Positions 8,526 to 18,037 of a stretch of DNA of 44,792 nucleotides are shown here, in pieces. Location: positions 1 through 44,792 of the forward strand of contig NZ_JAHKPW010000056.1 of assembly GCF_018860755.1 (NCBI RefSeq), given 5' to 3'. This DNA comes from Colwellia sp. D2M02. Its GTDB lineage: Bacteria > Pseudomonadota > Gammaproteobacteria > Enterobacterales > Alteromonadaceae. A model generated the notes under the pieces. It was not told the DNA's origin, did no database searches, and saw nothing but the letters and a program-made list of their open reading frames with translations. The position numbers and the translations under genes were made by a program. Each line of letters opens with the position of its first letter. The first letter of the stretch is position 1.

Positions 8526-10817
8526 CTACAAACCATTATGATATTGAACATTGGTTGACTCTGGTACCAGCTTATTTAAGCTGTTTTCAATAGACTGAGT
8601 ATCGGTAAACTCACCACTAAGTAATTGTTCAAACTGTGTTATTAAAGCTGTTTTTTCAGGTGATTGTTTATCACCTGCGCCAATATTGGTTAAATCAATC
8701 ATAAAGCCATCGTAATGCTCGGCTAAATCGTTAATCACTTCCATATTTAAAAACTGATCTTTATTGTAAATACTTGGGTAGCCCGCCTTTTGCTTGTCAA
8801 TGGCAAATGAAACGCCTTTCAAGTTGGTAATACTGGTCGACTTATCACAAGAAAGCATACAGCCATTATCAATACGCGGCTTTTCACAACCAACACTTTG
8901 CTGGAAAAAACACTGTCTACTAGTCATCAATAAAATAGGATGATAAACACTATAAAATAACTCGAAATTTTCAGGTCGCGCAATATTACGCATTTGTTGA
9001 TGGTTAATTTCATTAGAAATAAACGCACCTGCACAGTTAAACTCTTCTTTCATCGCCAATAAGGCATAAGAGTTAGTCGTATTTAAAAATGGCCCCGCTA
9101 TCCACTTAATACCTAGCTCATAAGCACGATGAGCAATACCGGTATTATTGGTCACGATTAGTCGCGGCTTTACTTGCTCTAAAATAGTTAAAGCAACATC
9201 AAAATCTTTACCGATTAACACCGACGGGAACCATGGAATAAGCTGAGGATTCTCTTCGAAAAAATCAACATACTTAGTGCAGCCTCGTTTATAAGCATCA
9301 GGCAATTTAAAGTAGATGTCGGCATTGGTGACATTACTTAGGTTAATGTCACTATCATCACAAATTAAGATAGAAAGTTTAGCTTTAGCGCCAGGGTTTG
9401 ATTTTGCATGATGTATCAATTTAGGTAAGGTAACCTCGGGTAAGACACTCACCCCATCATTTAAAAAGGCAGCGACATCATTTTTAAGCGCGGTTAACTC
9501 TTTAAAAGCAATACCAACCCCTGCCTCAATTTCGCCGGTATTTAACGCAGTTAAGGTAAACTCAGCATTGTTAAAGCTCTTAAAGCGCTTTTCAATGGTT
9601 GCTTTATCAATGCAGTTAGTTTTACTAGCGATTAGTGCACTTGATGTCTTGAATACTTTAACTAACTCATGAGGCTTAGTCGCCCCTTTAGCAAACTCTT
9701 CAGTAACCATCGTGATTGTTAACGGCTGACCAAGGCTGCCTGAAAAGGTTAATGACAATGGCCGCTTTTCAATGCTCAAATGCTTTATTTTATCTTGTAC
9801 TGTACTGTTTATTTGCTCTTTTTCATCACTTAAGCTTTGCTCAACTTCGTGGATTTGTACCACTGATATTGCATTACTTTGATCAATTGCATGATATTTT
9901 GAGTTATCACGCGGGTTTTCAATAAACATTGACTGATTTAAATCACCACGTAAAAAGGCATTAGAAAAATCACGGTTAAACACTTTATAAAGACGTTCAC
10001 CGTCTTCAAGTAACTCACCTGTTTCAATAAAACCATCTATTTGTTTACGGAAGCTATCAATAACAGTATGCACATAACTTGCCCCTTTAATACGCCCTTC
10101 TACCTTAAAAGAGTGCACGCCCGCTTCAATTAATGCAGGTAAGTCAAAAAAGGCAGAGTTATCTTTAATGTTTAACGGGAAGTTATTACCTGATGGTGTT
10201 GTTTCATACTCTTCACGACACGCCTGACTACAGCGACCACGATTACCTGAATTACCAACACTGGCAGACGTTGAGTAGCACAACCCTGAAAAAGCGACAC
10301 ACAACGAGCCATGAACAAATACTTCAACAAGCACCTCTTCAGCATCTGCTACTGCGGTAATCGCGGTGATTTCTTTTAAATTCATTTCTCGAGATAAATT
10401 AACGCGAGAAGCGCCAAGTTTTTTCAAAAAGGGAATTTGGCCAATATTATGAGTTGTTAGCTGCGTTGAGGCATGAATATCAAGCGTTGGAAAGTGTTTT
10501 TTAAGTATGTAACATAAGCCTAAATCTTGCACAATAACACCGTCGAGTGTGGTGTTAGCAAGCTTACTGAGTAACTTGGCGAGTGATTTAAACTCTCGCT
10601 CTAAAATAATAATATTTAAAGTTAAAAATATTTGGCATTGGTACTGATGCGCTAAGCGAATAATACCTACAAGCTCTTCAAACGAAATATTCGCCGCACG
10701 ATTTCGAGCATTAAAGGTATCTAAACCACAATAAATGGCATCTGCGCCTGCAATAATAGCGGCCTTGATTGCATCGACATCGCCACCTGGCGCTAATAAT
10801 TCAATTTTAGAACTCAT
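8526..10817 (-). CDS. U32 peptidase-family protein (probable RNA hydroxylation enzyme, RlhA/TrhP-like)
   Basis: A 763-residue cytoplasmic protein. The N-terminal half is a peptidase U32 domain (KIELLAPGGDVDAIKAAIIAGADAIYCGLDTFNAR, with FVHGSLCVAFSGLCYS, SGNRGRCSQACREEY and GVHSFKVEGRIKG). The middle resembles the DUF3656-type region. The C-terminal part has a second cysteine set, SRQCFFQQSVGCEK and NGCMLSCDKS. E. coli relatives TrhP and RlhA hydroxylate tRNA uridine-34 and 23S rRNA cytidine-2501, using prephenate-dependent chemistry and a cysteine-bound Fe-S cluster. This protein is longer than either (453 and ~653 residues), so I infer RNA hydroxylation without fixing the target. It is divergent from the GST-like gene. 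Confidence 0.8.
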   Translation of the reverse strand: MSSKIELLAPGGDVDAIKAAIIAGADAIYCGLDTFNARNRAANISFEELVGIIRLAHQYQCQIFLTLNIIILEREFKSLAKLLSKLANTTLDGVIVQDLGLCYILKKHFPTLDIHASTQLTTHNIGQIPFLKKLGASRVNLSREMNLKEITAITAVADAEEVLVEVFVHGSLCVAFSGLCYSTSASVGNSGNRGRCSQACREEYETTPSGNNFPLNIKDNSAFFDLPALIEAGVHSFKVEGRIKGASYVHTVIDSFRKQIDGFIETGELLEDGERLYKVFNRDFSNAFLRGDLNQSMFIENPRDNSKYHAIDQSNAISVVQIHEVEQSLSDEKEQINSTVQDKIKHLSIEKRPLSLTFSGSLGQPLTITMVTEEFAKGATKPHELVKVFKTSSALIASKTNCIDKATIEKRFKSFNNAEFTLTALNTGEIEAGVGIAFKELTALKNDVAAFLNDGVSVLPEVTLPKLIHHAKSNPGAKAKLSILICDDSDINLSNVTNADIYFKLPDAYKRGCTKYVDFFEENPQLIPWFPSVLIGKDFDVALTILEQVKPRLIVTNNTGIAHRAYELGIKWIAGPFLNTTNSYALLAMKEEFNCAGAFISNEINHQQMRNIARPENFELFYSVYHPILLMTSRQCFFQQSVGCEKPRIDNGCMLSCDKSTSITNLKGVSFAIDKQKAGYPSIYNKDQFLNMEVINDLAEHYDGFMIDLTNIGAGDKQSPEKTALITQFEQLLSGEFTDTQSIENSLNKLVPESTNVQYHNGL

Positions 10818-10952
10818 TTATTACAACTTTAGCCAACAGTATCGGCAGTTAAATTTCAAAGAGCGAATTCTACGCATATATTTAGCCGTTGAATACCGCT
10901 AAAATAGGTTAATAACGGTATTTATGAATTTGACCTTTAGGGAAACGTACAA

Positions 10953-11678
10953 ATGAACAGTAGCACAAAAGAAAAAATACCTCATAAGGTCGATGAGAGA
11001 CAATCACTACCAGTACTTTATTCATTAAGAAACTGCCCTTATGCCATGCGAGCTAGAATGGCAATTTTCAAAACTAAGCAAATAATACAGTTACGAGACA
11101 TTGTACTAAGTAACAAACCTAGTGAAATGATAGCCGCCTCAACAAAAGCAACGGTTCCTGTTTTAGTCTTAGCTGATGGCAGTGTTATTGATGAAAGTTT
11201 AGCAATAATGTTATGGGCACTACAGCAAAGTGATCCTAATGATTTACTGCATCAAAAGGGTCATAATAGCGCAAATAATAAAAATACACTCACCGCAATG
11301 TTAGTGCTTATCGCTGAGTTTGATACTGATTTTAAAAGCTGTTTAGAGCAATACAAATGCGCCAAACGTTATCAAGAAGATAATGTGGTTGAATGTCGAG
11401 TTGCCTGTGAGCAATACTTACAGCGCTTGGAGCAGCGTTTAACTCAGCATAACTTCTTAATGTCAGATAAAGAAAGCTTAGCTGATATTGCGTTAATGCC
11501 ATTTATTCGACAATTTGCACGTGTAGAACGCCAATGGTATTTACAGTCGCCCTACCCTAAAGTAAGACAATGGCTTAATAATTACTTACAAAGCCCCATG
11601 TTTACTAAGGTTATGGCTAAATATCCGTTATGGCTAGATAACCATGAAGTAGTATTGTTTGGTAACATATCAAAGTAG
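10953..11678 (+). CDS. Glutathione S-transferase family protein
   Basis: A 241-residue soluble protein with a thioredoxin-fold N-terminal domain (LPVLYSLRNCPYAMRARMA, Cys28 at the usual active-site place), the cis-proline segment VPVLVLADG and the glutathione-contacting DES motif, then an all-helical C-terminal domain (SLADIALMPFIRQFARV). The RNCPYAMRARMA signature resembles Grx2-like and omega-class GSTs, which use a catalytic cysteine for thiol transfer rather than a Ser or Tyr for conjugation. The substrate is unknown. It ends 12 bases from the convergent FMN glutamate-synthase-like gene. Confidence 0.85.
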   Translation: MNSSTKEKIPHKVDERQSLPVLYSLRNCPYAMRARMAIFKTKQIIQLRDIVLSNKPSEMIAASTKATVPVLVLADGSVIDESLAIMLWALQQSDPNDLLHQKGHNSANNKNTLTAMLVLIAEFDTDFKSCLEQYKCAKRYQEDNVVECRVACEQYLQRLEQRLTQHNFLMSDKESLADIALMPFIRQFARVERQWYLQSPYPKVRQWLNNYLQSPMFTKVMAKYPLWLDNHEVVLFGNISK

Positions 11679-11690
11679 TCTCTTCTTAAC

Positions 11691-13346
11691 TTAAGCACCT
11701 TGAGTATGAAATTGATTAAACTCTGGAGACTTTAGTACATATAAATCTTCAACATAAAACTGCTCGGCGCTACAAGCATGCCACCAGTGCTTCCATGCTT
11801 CATCTTGCACTTTATTATTCACTAGTGCGCCTAATTTCAGCGGTGGAACTAAACTACCGGTAGACATTTGTAAGCCATAAGGTGAGCGACGCTTAATCAT
11901 TTGTGGTACAAGTTTGGCGGGATCATCTAAACCCATACTACCGACCAACTCATAAAAATTTTTCAAGGTATTATTATGAAAGTTTTTAACCCGTTCGCTC
12001 TTAATTTCAACATCAATCGCTTGGGAACGAACCGGATCTTGTGTTGCAATACCCGTCGGGCATAAATTAGTATTACAATGTCTTGATTGAATACAACCTA
12101 GTGCTAGCATCATTGTTCGCGCGGCATTAACCACATCGGCTCCGGCTGCTATTTTATCGAGCAAATCAAAACTAGACGCTGTTTTTCCTGAGGCTATTAT
12201 TTTTATTTTATCGCGTAAACCAACACCTACTAAGGCATTTTCAACAAAATAAATACCTTCAATACAAACCATACCTAGTCGGTTACTAAACTCAACGGGT
12301 GCTGCTCCCGTACCACCTTCAGCACCGTCAACAGTAATAAAGTCAGGATAAATCTCAGTTTCTAACATAGCTTTACAAATACTTAAAAACTCAGCCGGAT
12401 TACCAATACAAAGTTTAAAGCCTACCGGCTTACCACCACTTAACTCACGCAATCGTTGCACAAAATTCAACAGAGCCTTGGGGGAAGTACACTCAGGATT
12501 TACAGCAGGTGATACGCAATCTTTACTCATTGAAATATGTCGTATGTTGGCAATTTCTTGCGTGATTTTAGCTTTAGGTAACACACCACCATGACCTGGT
12601 TTAGCACCTTGAGATAGCTTAATTTCAATCATTTTAATTTGTGGTAAATTTGCCGTTGTTACAAAGCTGTCTGCATTAAAACTGCCGTCTTCATTACAGC
12701 AACCAAATAAACCGGTTCCTAATTGCCAAACAATATCACCACCATGCTTTAAGTGGTATGGGCTCGCAGCTCCTTCACCAGTATTGTGATAGCAGCCTGC
12801 TTTTTTAGCACCTAAATTTAACGCTTCTATAGCGTTACTACTTAATGAGCCAAAACTCATCGCTGATATATTTAAATATGAAGCAGAATAAGGCTGGCTA
12901 CATTGCTCATTACCAATAACAACCCGTTTTACCTCGTCTTTAACATGAGTTGGTGCGAGTGAGTGCCATAAACTTCGATAATTCTCTTCGAGTAGGTTAC
13001 GTTGGGTACCAAAAGCAATAGTATCGCGAATATTTTTAGAGCGTTGATATACTAAGCTTCGTTGTTCGCGGTTAAATGGTTGTTCTTCAGTATCATTAGC
13101 AATGAAATATTGTTGGATTTCAACCCGATAAGACTCAAAAAAGTAACGAAGGTAAGCAACAACAGGATATAAACGATTAAGACTATGAGTACTAAACTTA
13201 AGATCATATATACCAACAACGCTATAGCCTAGGGTGAACAATAAAAATAACGCACTGACAACACTTTGCGTTTGCCAATAAAGCCACAGTGCGACAATGT
13301 TTCCAACACTGAATATTAACCAAAACACTTTTTGCATTATTGTCAT
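11691..13346 (-). CDS. Membrane-anchored FMN-binding glutamate synthase family protein
   Basis: A 551-residue protein with two N-terminal hydrophobic helices (residues ~6-45) followed by a GltB-like FMN domain with alpha/beta-barrel motifs (SAMSFGSLSSNAIEALNLGAKKAG, NTGEGAASPYH, KPGHGGVLPKAKI, DGAEGGTGAAP). A [3Fe-4S]-type motif CIQSRHCNTNLCPTGIATQDP has C-x5-C-x4-C spacing as in glutamate synthase. The glutaminase domain of GltB is absent, so it cannot be a full GOGAT; family members are annotated as FMN-binding glutamate synthase family proteins of uncertain substrate. The start ATG follows AGGGAAG. No electron-transfer partner gene is adjacent. Confidence 0.87.
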   Translation of the reverse strand: MTIMQKVFWLIFSVGNIVALWLYWQTQSVVSALFLLFTLGYSVVGIYDLKFSTHSLNRLYPVVAYLRYFFESYRVEIQQYFIANDTEEQPFNREQRSLVYQRSKNIRDTIAFGTQRNLLEENYRSLWHSLAPTHVKDEVKRVVIGNEQCSQPYSASYLNISAMSFGSLSSNAIEALNLGAKKAGCYHNTGEGAASPYHLKHGGDIVWQLGTGLFGCCNEDGSFNADSFVTTANLPQIKMIEIKLSQGAKPGHGGVLPKAKITQEIANIRHISMSKDCVSPAVNPECTSPKALLNFVQRLRELSGGKPVGFKLCIGNPAEFLSICKAMLETEIYPDFITVDGAEGGTGAAPVEFSNRLGMVCIEGIYFVENALVGVGLRDKIKIIASGKTASSFDLLDKIAAGADVVNAARTMMLALGCIQSRHCNTNLCPTGIATQDPVRSQAIDVEIKSERVKNFHNNTLKNFYELVGSMGLDDPAKLVPQMIKRRSPYGLQMSTGSLVPPLKLGALVNNKVQDEAWKHWWHACSAEQFYVEDLYVLKSPEFNQFHTQGA

Positions 13347-13657
13347 AAAAACTTCCCTAGTAATAATCAGTTACGACTTGCCTACCAGAACCTAAAATGA
13401 ACTTAACGATAACTTAATGAATTCACTTTCGATACTTTTTAATGACGAACAATACATTGCTCTGCGGCATTATTCAAAATAAACCTTTAATCTTGTACTC
13501 AATAGCTTGAAATAAAAAGCCTTCAATATTTATTATGATTTACAAGTAACTTGATTGTAATAAGTATGTTAACAAATTAAACTGCCCTCGCTTTTATCAC
13601 AAGTACGTAAACAAAGCGTAACTATTAGAGCTTTGGTCAACTATATAAGGAATTATC
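13347..13657. other. Intergenic region upstream of the LRR lipoprotein
   Basis: About 310 bases between divergent genes, AT-rich and without a reading frame. Presumably it holds both promoters; I see no confident -35/-10 pair, hairpin or operator. Confidence 0.5.
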
Positions 13658-16294
13658 TTGAGCTTTTTCATTCATCCAAAAAAAATAACGACTTTCGTTT
13701 CATGCCTTTTGCTTGCTAGCTGTGGAGGCGGTGACTCACCCAATACAGCCGAGAAATCAACGAACATAGCGCCTACAATTGCAGATATGGTTTCAGGTCA
13801 AGTAGTAGAACGTGACTCTTTTAGCTTTACGGCTGATACTACAGACTCCGACGGCTCTATTATCAGTTATCAATGGCAGCAAACTTCAGGAACGAGTGTT
13901 GATGATTTAATAGCGAATAGCGATACATTAACGTTTACCGCTCCAAATATCACGACAGATGAAACACTTAAGTTTACTCTGACTGTAACTGATAACAATA
14001 ATGTCACTAGTTCTGCCGATATTGATATTTCAGTTGAGGCGTATAACGAAATATCTACAGTAACGTTTCATGATGCTGGCTTAGCTCTTTGTCTTCAAAA
14101 TACAAATAATGCCGATGTCGGTATAGAGCAAATCGTTTGTGACGGCACTTCTATACTATCACTTAAAGATATAAGTAAGTTCGATAACTTATCTTCGCTA
14201 ACAATCACTAACGCGAACTTACAAGACATTTCCGCCCTTAGTGAATTTAATCAACTGACTTTATTAGACTTATCAAACAATAACATTATTGACGCTAGCC
14301 CAGTTAACAGCCTTACCCAGCTAGTTAATTTGAACTTGAGCCATAACTATATTAATAGTTATAATTCCAACGGAATCAACCTTAGTGCCTTAACAAAACT
14401 CACTCATATATCTTTAGCTTCTTTAAATAAAAACAGCCGATGGAATAATATAGATTTAGCACAATTAGAACAGGCAAGTGAGTTAAGCTATTTACACATT
14501 AGTAATGCCGAAATTACAAATATACAAAGTCTCGCAGACCACAACACTGCCTTACAAACGCTTAAACTTGTTAAGTTAGGCAGTTCTCTCAACTCATTAA
14601 GCTTCATCCTACCACTACACAATATTAAAGAAATAGATGTAAGCAATAATAGTAACTTACAAGACTTAAGTGCTCTTTCAGCAAAAGTTTCTCTTGAAAA
14701 ACTCAATATTTCAAATCTAGGTGTTGCTGATTACAGCCCTATTAGTAAGTTAGTAAACCTAACCGAACTAAAAATAAACTATTCATATTATTATTATACA
14801 AATACGTTAGATCTTAATGTACTTAGTGAAATGAGTAAGTTATCTGTATTAGAATTAGATAATATTACTAGCCTTAGTAATCTTTCCGTATTAGAAACAT
14901 TTACACAGTTAAAAGAATTAAGCTTACGTAATATCAATACCGCTACAATTGCACCTTTAGCTAGTTTAGTTTCATTAGAAATACTAGATATTAGCCACAA
15001 CGGACGTTTAGGTGATATTAGCCCACTAAAAGATTTGATAAACTTAACTCAATTAGACTTATCTAACAATCATAACTTAAATGATATTTCGCCAATTAAA
15101 GCACTGACCTCATTAACATCATTGAATATAAGTAATCTATATAATAGATATCAAGGAACAGGAATAGAACTAGAGCCGCTTGCACACTTAAAGCAATTAG
15201 AGCAACTTATCGCGAACCACAACACCTATACAGATATATCTGTACTGGAGGAAATGTCTAACCTAAAAGAGTTAGATATTTCCAATGCTAATTTAAGCCA
15301 ACTATTTGATTTTAGCTTACTTACTCAGTTAGTCAGCTTAAATATCAGCCAAAATAATTTAGTAACTTTAACCGAACTAGAAAATGCTCCAAGCTTAATA
15401 GAGCTAAAAGCACAATACAACGACCAACTCGTTGACGTATCTGCTTTATCTTTTACCACTAAACTTAAACACCTCAACTTAAATCACTCGATAGTTACTT
15501 CTATAGATGCTCTTGCTACGGCGATTAATTTAGAAACTGTTCTAATGGAGGGTGTATATAAATTAAGCAGTATTGATGTATTATTAAGCTTACCTTTACT
15601 CAAAGAAGTTAACTTAAATGGTAATTCTGTTATTTTGTGCAGTGATCTAGACTTATTAGTGCAGACATTCCCTCTCGCTGTAATCTCAAGAAATTATAAT
15701 TGTATGGAGCAACCGATCAATGAATCTCTAATTATTGATCAAGGGCTTTTAAGTTGTATTACAAGATCAAGCTTAGATATAGCGGATATTAACTACCTGA
15801 GATGTCGATATGATGAAATTAAAAGCTTAGAAGGCATTGAGCAACTGACTAAACTAAGTGAATTGAGTCTAGACAATAATAATATTACTGATGCTTCTGC
15901 GTTATCTAGTTTAACGCAGTTAACTAGACTAAGTTTATCTAGTAATAACCTAACAGATATAACTGCCTTGTCTACGCTAACCAACCTAACTTGGTTAAAC
16001 CTAAATTATAACATGATCATTGATTTTTCAAGCTTAAATCAATTAACTAAGCTTCGGTCCCTACAGTTATCATCCAACACTATTACTGCCTTTTCTAATA
16101 TCGCTAACTTAAGTAATTTACAAGAATTAGACCTCAGCAATAATGAGTTAAAGGATATAGCGCTAAGCTCTATACCTGTATATTTACACAACTTTTACTT
16201 ATCAGGTAATAATGATCTTGATTGCTCTCAGCTCAATGAAATAGAAACTAACTTAGAACTATGGTCTTTTAGTAAGCCTAGTCATTGTATGTAA
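13658..16294 (+). CDS. Leucine-rich-repeat lipoprotein with PKD-like domain
   Basis: An 878-residue predicted outer-membrane or periplasmic lipoprotein. The signal peptide ends in the lipobox LASC with Cys22, followed by a GGGDS linker. Residues ~33-128 form a PKD/Ig-like domain (SFTADTTDSDGSIISYQWQQ, LTVTDNN). The rest is internalin/SDS22-type 22-residue leucine-rich repeats (L..LDLSNNNI.D.S.L..LTQL). There are two repeat blocks, each opened and closed by cysteine-containing caps: ~141-690 and ~697-878. Such proteins usually bind proteins or glycans at the cell surface. The start is TTG, supported by AAGGAA and the signal peptide. No neighbouring secretion or adhesin genes are seen. Confidence 0.88.
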   Translation: MSFFIHPKKITTFVSCLLLASCGGGDSPNTAEKSTNIAPTIADMVSGQVVERDSFSFTADTTDSDGSIISYQWQQTSGTSVDDLIANSDTLTFTAPNITTDETLKFTLTVTDNNNVTSSADIDISVEAYNEISTVTFHDAGLALCLQNTNNADVGIEQIVCDGTSILSLKDISKFDNLSSLTITNANLQDISALSEFNQLTLLDLSNNNIIDASPVNSLTQLVNLNLSHNYINSYNSNGINLSALTKLTHISLASLNKNSRWNNIDLAQLEQASELSYLHISNAEITNIQSLADHNTALQTLKLVKLGSSLNSLSFILPLHNIKEIDVSNNSNLQDLSALSAKVSLEKLNISNLGVADYSPISKLVNLTELKINYSYYYYTNTLDLNVLSEMSKLSVLELDNITSLSNLSVLETFTQLKELSLRNINTATIAPLASLVSLEILDISHNGRLGDISPLKDLINLTQLDLSNNHNLNDISPIKALTSLTSLNISNLYNRYQGTGIELEPLAHLKQLEQLIANHNTYTDISVLEEMSNLKELDISNANLSQLFDFSLLTQLVSLNISQNNLVTLTELENAPSLIELKAQYNDQLVDVSALSFTTKLKHLNLNHSIVTSIDALATAINLETVLMEGVYKLSSIDVLLSLPLLKEVNLNGNSVILCSDLDLLVQTFPLAVISRNYNCMEQPINESLIIDQGLLSCITRSSLDIADINYLRCRYDEIKSLEGIEQLTKLSELSLDNNNITDASALSSLTQLTRLSLSSNNLTDITALSTLTNLTWLNLNYNMIIDFSSLNQLTKLRSLQLSSNTITAFSNIANLSNLQELDLSNNELKDIALSSIPVYLHNFYLSGNNDLDCSQLNEIETNLELWSFSKPSHCM

Positions 16295-16498
16295 TTACTT
16301 AGATTCAAGTTGATTAGATTAACTTATTGATCATTAGGAGGTAGTACTAAATTTTGTGCTATCTTCTGTACTCCAACTAACTCTATAAGTTTTCAAGCCA
16401 CTTATTTCAAAGCCATTAGTGATGTTACCAAGATTAAAGGTGCATATATTCATAAAGAAATATAAAAAGACTCTTTTGGCACTTTAAAAATATAAGCA

Positions 16499-16524
16499 AT
16501 AAAAAAGGCTGCAGGTGCAGCCTT
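16499..16524 (-). terminator. Terminator of the DEAD-box helicase gene
   Basis: On the minus strand AAGGCTGC-ACCT-GCAGCCTT forms an 8-bp stem with a 4-base loop, followed by a T run (A run at 16501-16506 on the plus strand). Confidence 0.9.
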
Positions 16525-16549
16525 AATCACGTATCAAATCTACTTATTT

Positions 16550-17911
16550 TTAATCAATCTCTTGCTCAGTGTTATTATCTAACTCACTAGCTGGTAGTGA
16601 TTTTTTACGCTTGATAATTGGCATATCACTAACATCATGCGCTTCTAAGAACGTTTGCTTGGTTGATTGTTTCGCTGGAGATTTTTTCACTTTTTCAGCT
16701 TTTTTAACGACGGCTTTGGCTTTCACTGCTTTAGCTTTTTTCGGTTTAATCCCTTTAAAATTAACCTTAATACCAGCAACTTTTTCAAAGCTAATAGTTT
16801 GCTGTAAAAACGCTTCAACATTTTTAAAGCTTAACCAGTCATTTGGCCCCACTAATGAAATAGCGTCACCATGCATACCAGCGCGTCCTGTTCTGCCAAT
16901 GCGGTGTACAAACTCTTCGGTATGCTTTGGCATATCAAAGTTAATCACGTGTGAAACATTCACCAAATCTAAACCGCGCGATGCTAAATCAGTCGTTACT
17001 AGGATTTTATGGTGGCCTTTAGTGAAGCCGTCCATAATTTGATTACGCTGACCTTGGTTAAGCTCACCACTTAAGGCAACGGCATTTATGCCTTTATCGA
17101 CTAATTCAGCATTAATAAGTAATGATAAGCGCTCAGTATCGCTACGCGTAGCAGTAAAAATAATGACTTGCTGGCACGTTTCTGTCGCTAAGAAATGCTG
17201 TAGTAAGGTTTCTTTTTGTGTGAGATTATCGGCTAAGTAAAAACGCTTAGTAATATCTTTATGCTCGGTATGACCCGATTCAATGGCTATACGCTTTGGT
17301 TTAGTCAGTAGCTCTGCGGCAAACTCATTCACTTGTGCATGGTCTAAGGTTGCTGAAAACAATAAGGTTTGACGTTTACGATGATCGGCCGCTTTATTTA
17401 TTTGGCTTAATTCTTTACTAAAGCCTAAATCAAGCATTCGGTCTGCTTCGTCTAAAATTAATAGCTCTAGGCCATTAAGGTAAAAATGGCCTTGCGTTAA
17501 ATGATCCGCTAAACGACCTGGCGTTGCTACAATAAAGTGCGGATCTTTTTCAAGTACTTTAACTTGATCGTTAAAGTTCTCACCACCTAAAATCAGCACA
17601 GCACTAAATTGTGTATTAGCAGTAAATAAGCGTAACTGGCTAAACACTTGCTTAGCTAATTCACGTGTTGGCGTTAAAATAACCACGCGTGGATCACGCT
17701 TTGATAGCGCTCTATTTTTAAGCAGGCGTTGTATCGCAGGTAGAATAAACGCTAAGGTTTTACCTGAGCCAGTTTTAGATGAGGCAATTAAGTCATGCCC
17801 CGACATGGCAGCAGGTATCGCCTGTTGCTGAATTTGTGTTGGCTCGTTAAAACCTAAATGCTCAACCGTGTTCATTAAACATCTATCTAAACCAAAATCA
17901 CTAAATTGCAC
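16550..17911 (-). CDS. DEAD-box ATP-dependent RNA helicase (SrmB/RhlE type)
   Basis: A 453-residue RNA helicase that unwinds short RNA duplexes, likely in ribosome assembly or mRNA turnover. All motifs are present in order: Q motif (PTQIQQQAIP), ASKTGSGKT, PTRELAKQ, TPGRLADH, LDEADRMLD, LFSATL, VTTDLASRGLD and HRIGRTGR. A Lys/Ala-rich tail from ~residue 390 would bind RNA. The start is GTG, supported by GGAG six bases upstream and by the conserved MQFSDFGLD opening. Which E. coli helicase is the ortholog is not clear; SrmB and RhlE are the closest in style. It lies downstream of gltX with a ~130 bp gap. Confidence 0.9.
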   Translation of the reverse strand: MQFSDFGLDRCLMNTVEHLGFNEPTQIQQQAIPAAMSGHDLIASSKTGSGKTLAFILPAIQRLLKNRALSKRDPRVVILTPTRELAKQVFSQLRLFTANTQFSAVLILGGENFNDQVKVLEKDPHFIVATPGRLADHLTQGHFYLNGLELLILDEADRMLDLGFSKELSQINKAADHRKRQTLLFSATLDHAQVNEFAAELLTKPKRIAIESGHTEHKDITKRFYLADNLTQKETLLQHFLATETCQQVIIFTATRSDTERLSLLINAELVDKGINAVALSGELNQGQRNQIMDGFTKGHHKILVTTDLASRGLDLVNVSHVINFDMPKHTEEFVHRIGRTGRAGMHGDAISLVGPNDWLSFKNVEAFLQQTISFEKVAGIKVNFKGIKPKKAKAVKAKAVVKKAEKVKKSPAKQSTKQTFLEAHDVSDMPIIKRKKSLPASELDNNTEQEID

Positions 17912-18037
17912 TAATTACTCCAGCAGAAACTGCTTCTTAAGGTGATGATTTTTACTTTTGATAAGGTTAATACAAAATACATTTACTGGGTAAAATATCT
18001 TATATGTCCCTTATCACTTTACTGATAGTCGAGCGAA

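Noticed and set aside
16569..17042. 157-codon plus-strand frame opposite the DEAD-box helicase
   Set aside because: It is the antisense shadow of the conserved helicase C-terminal domain and Lys-rich tail, with no family resemblance.
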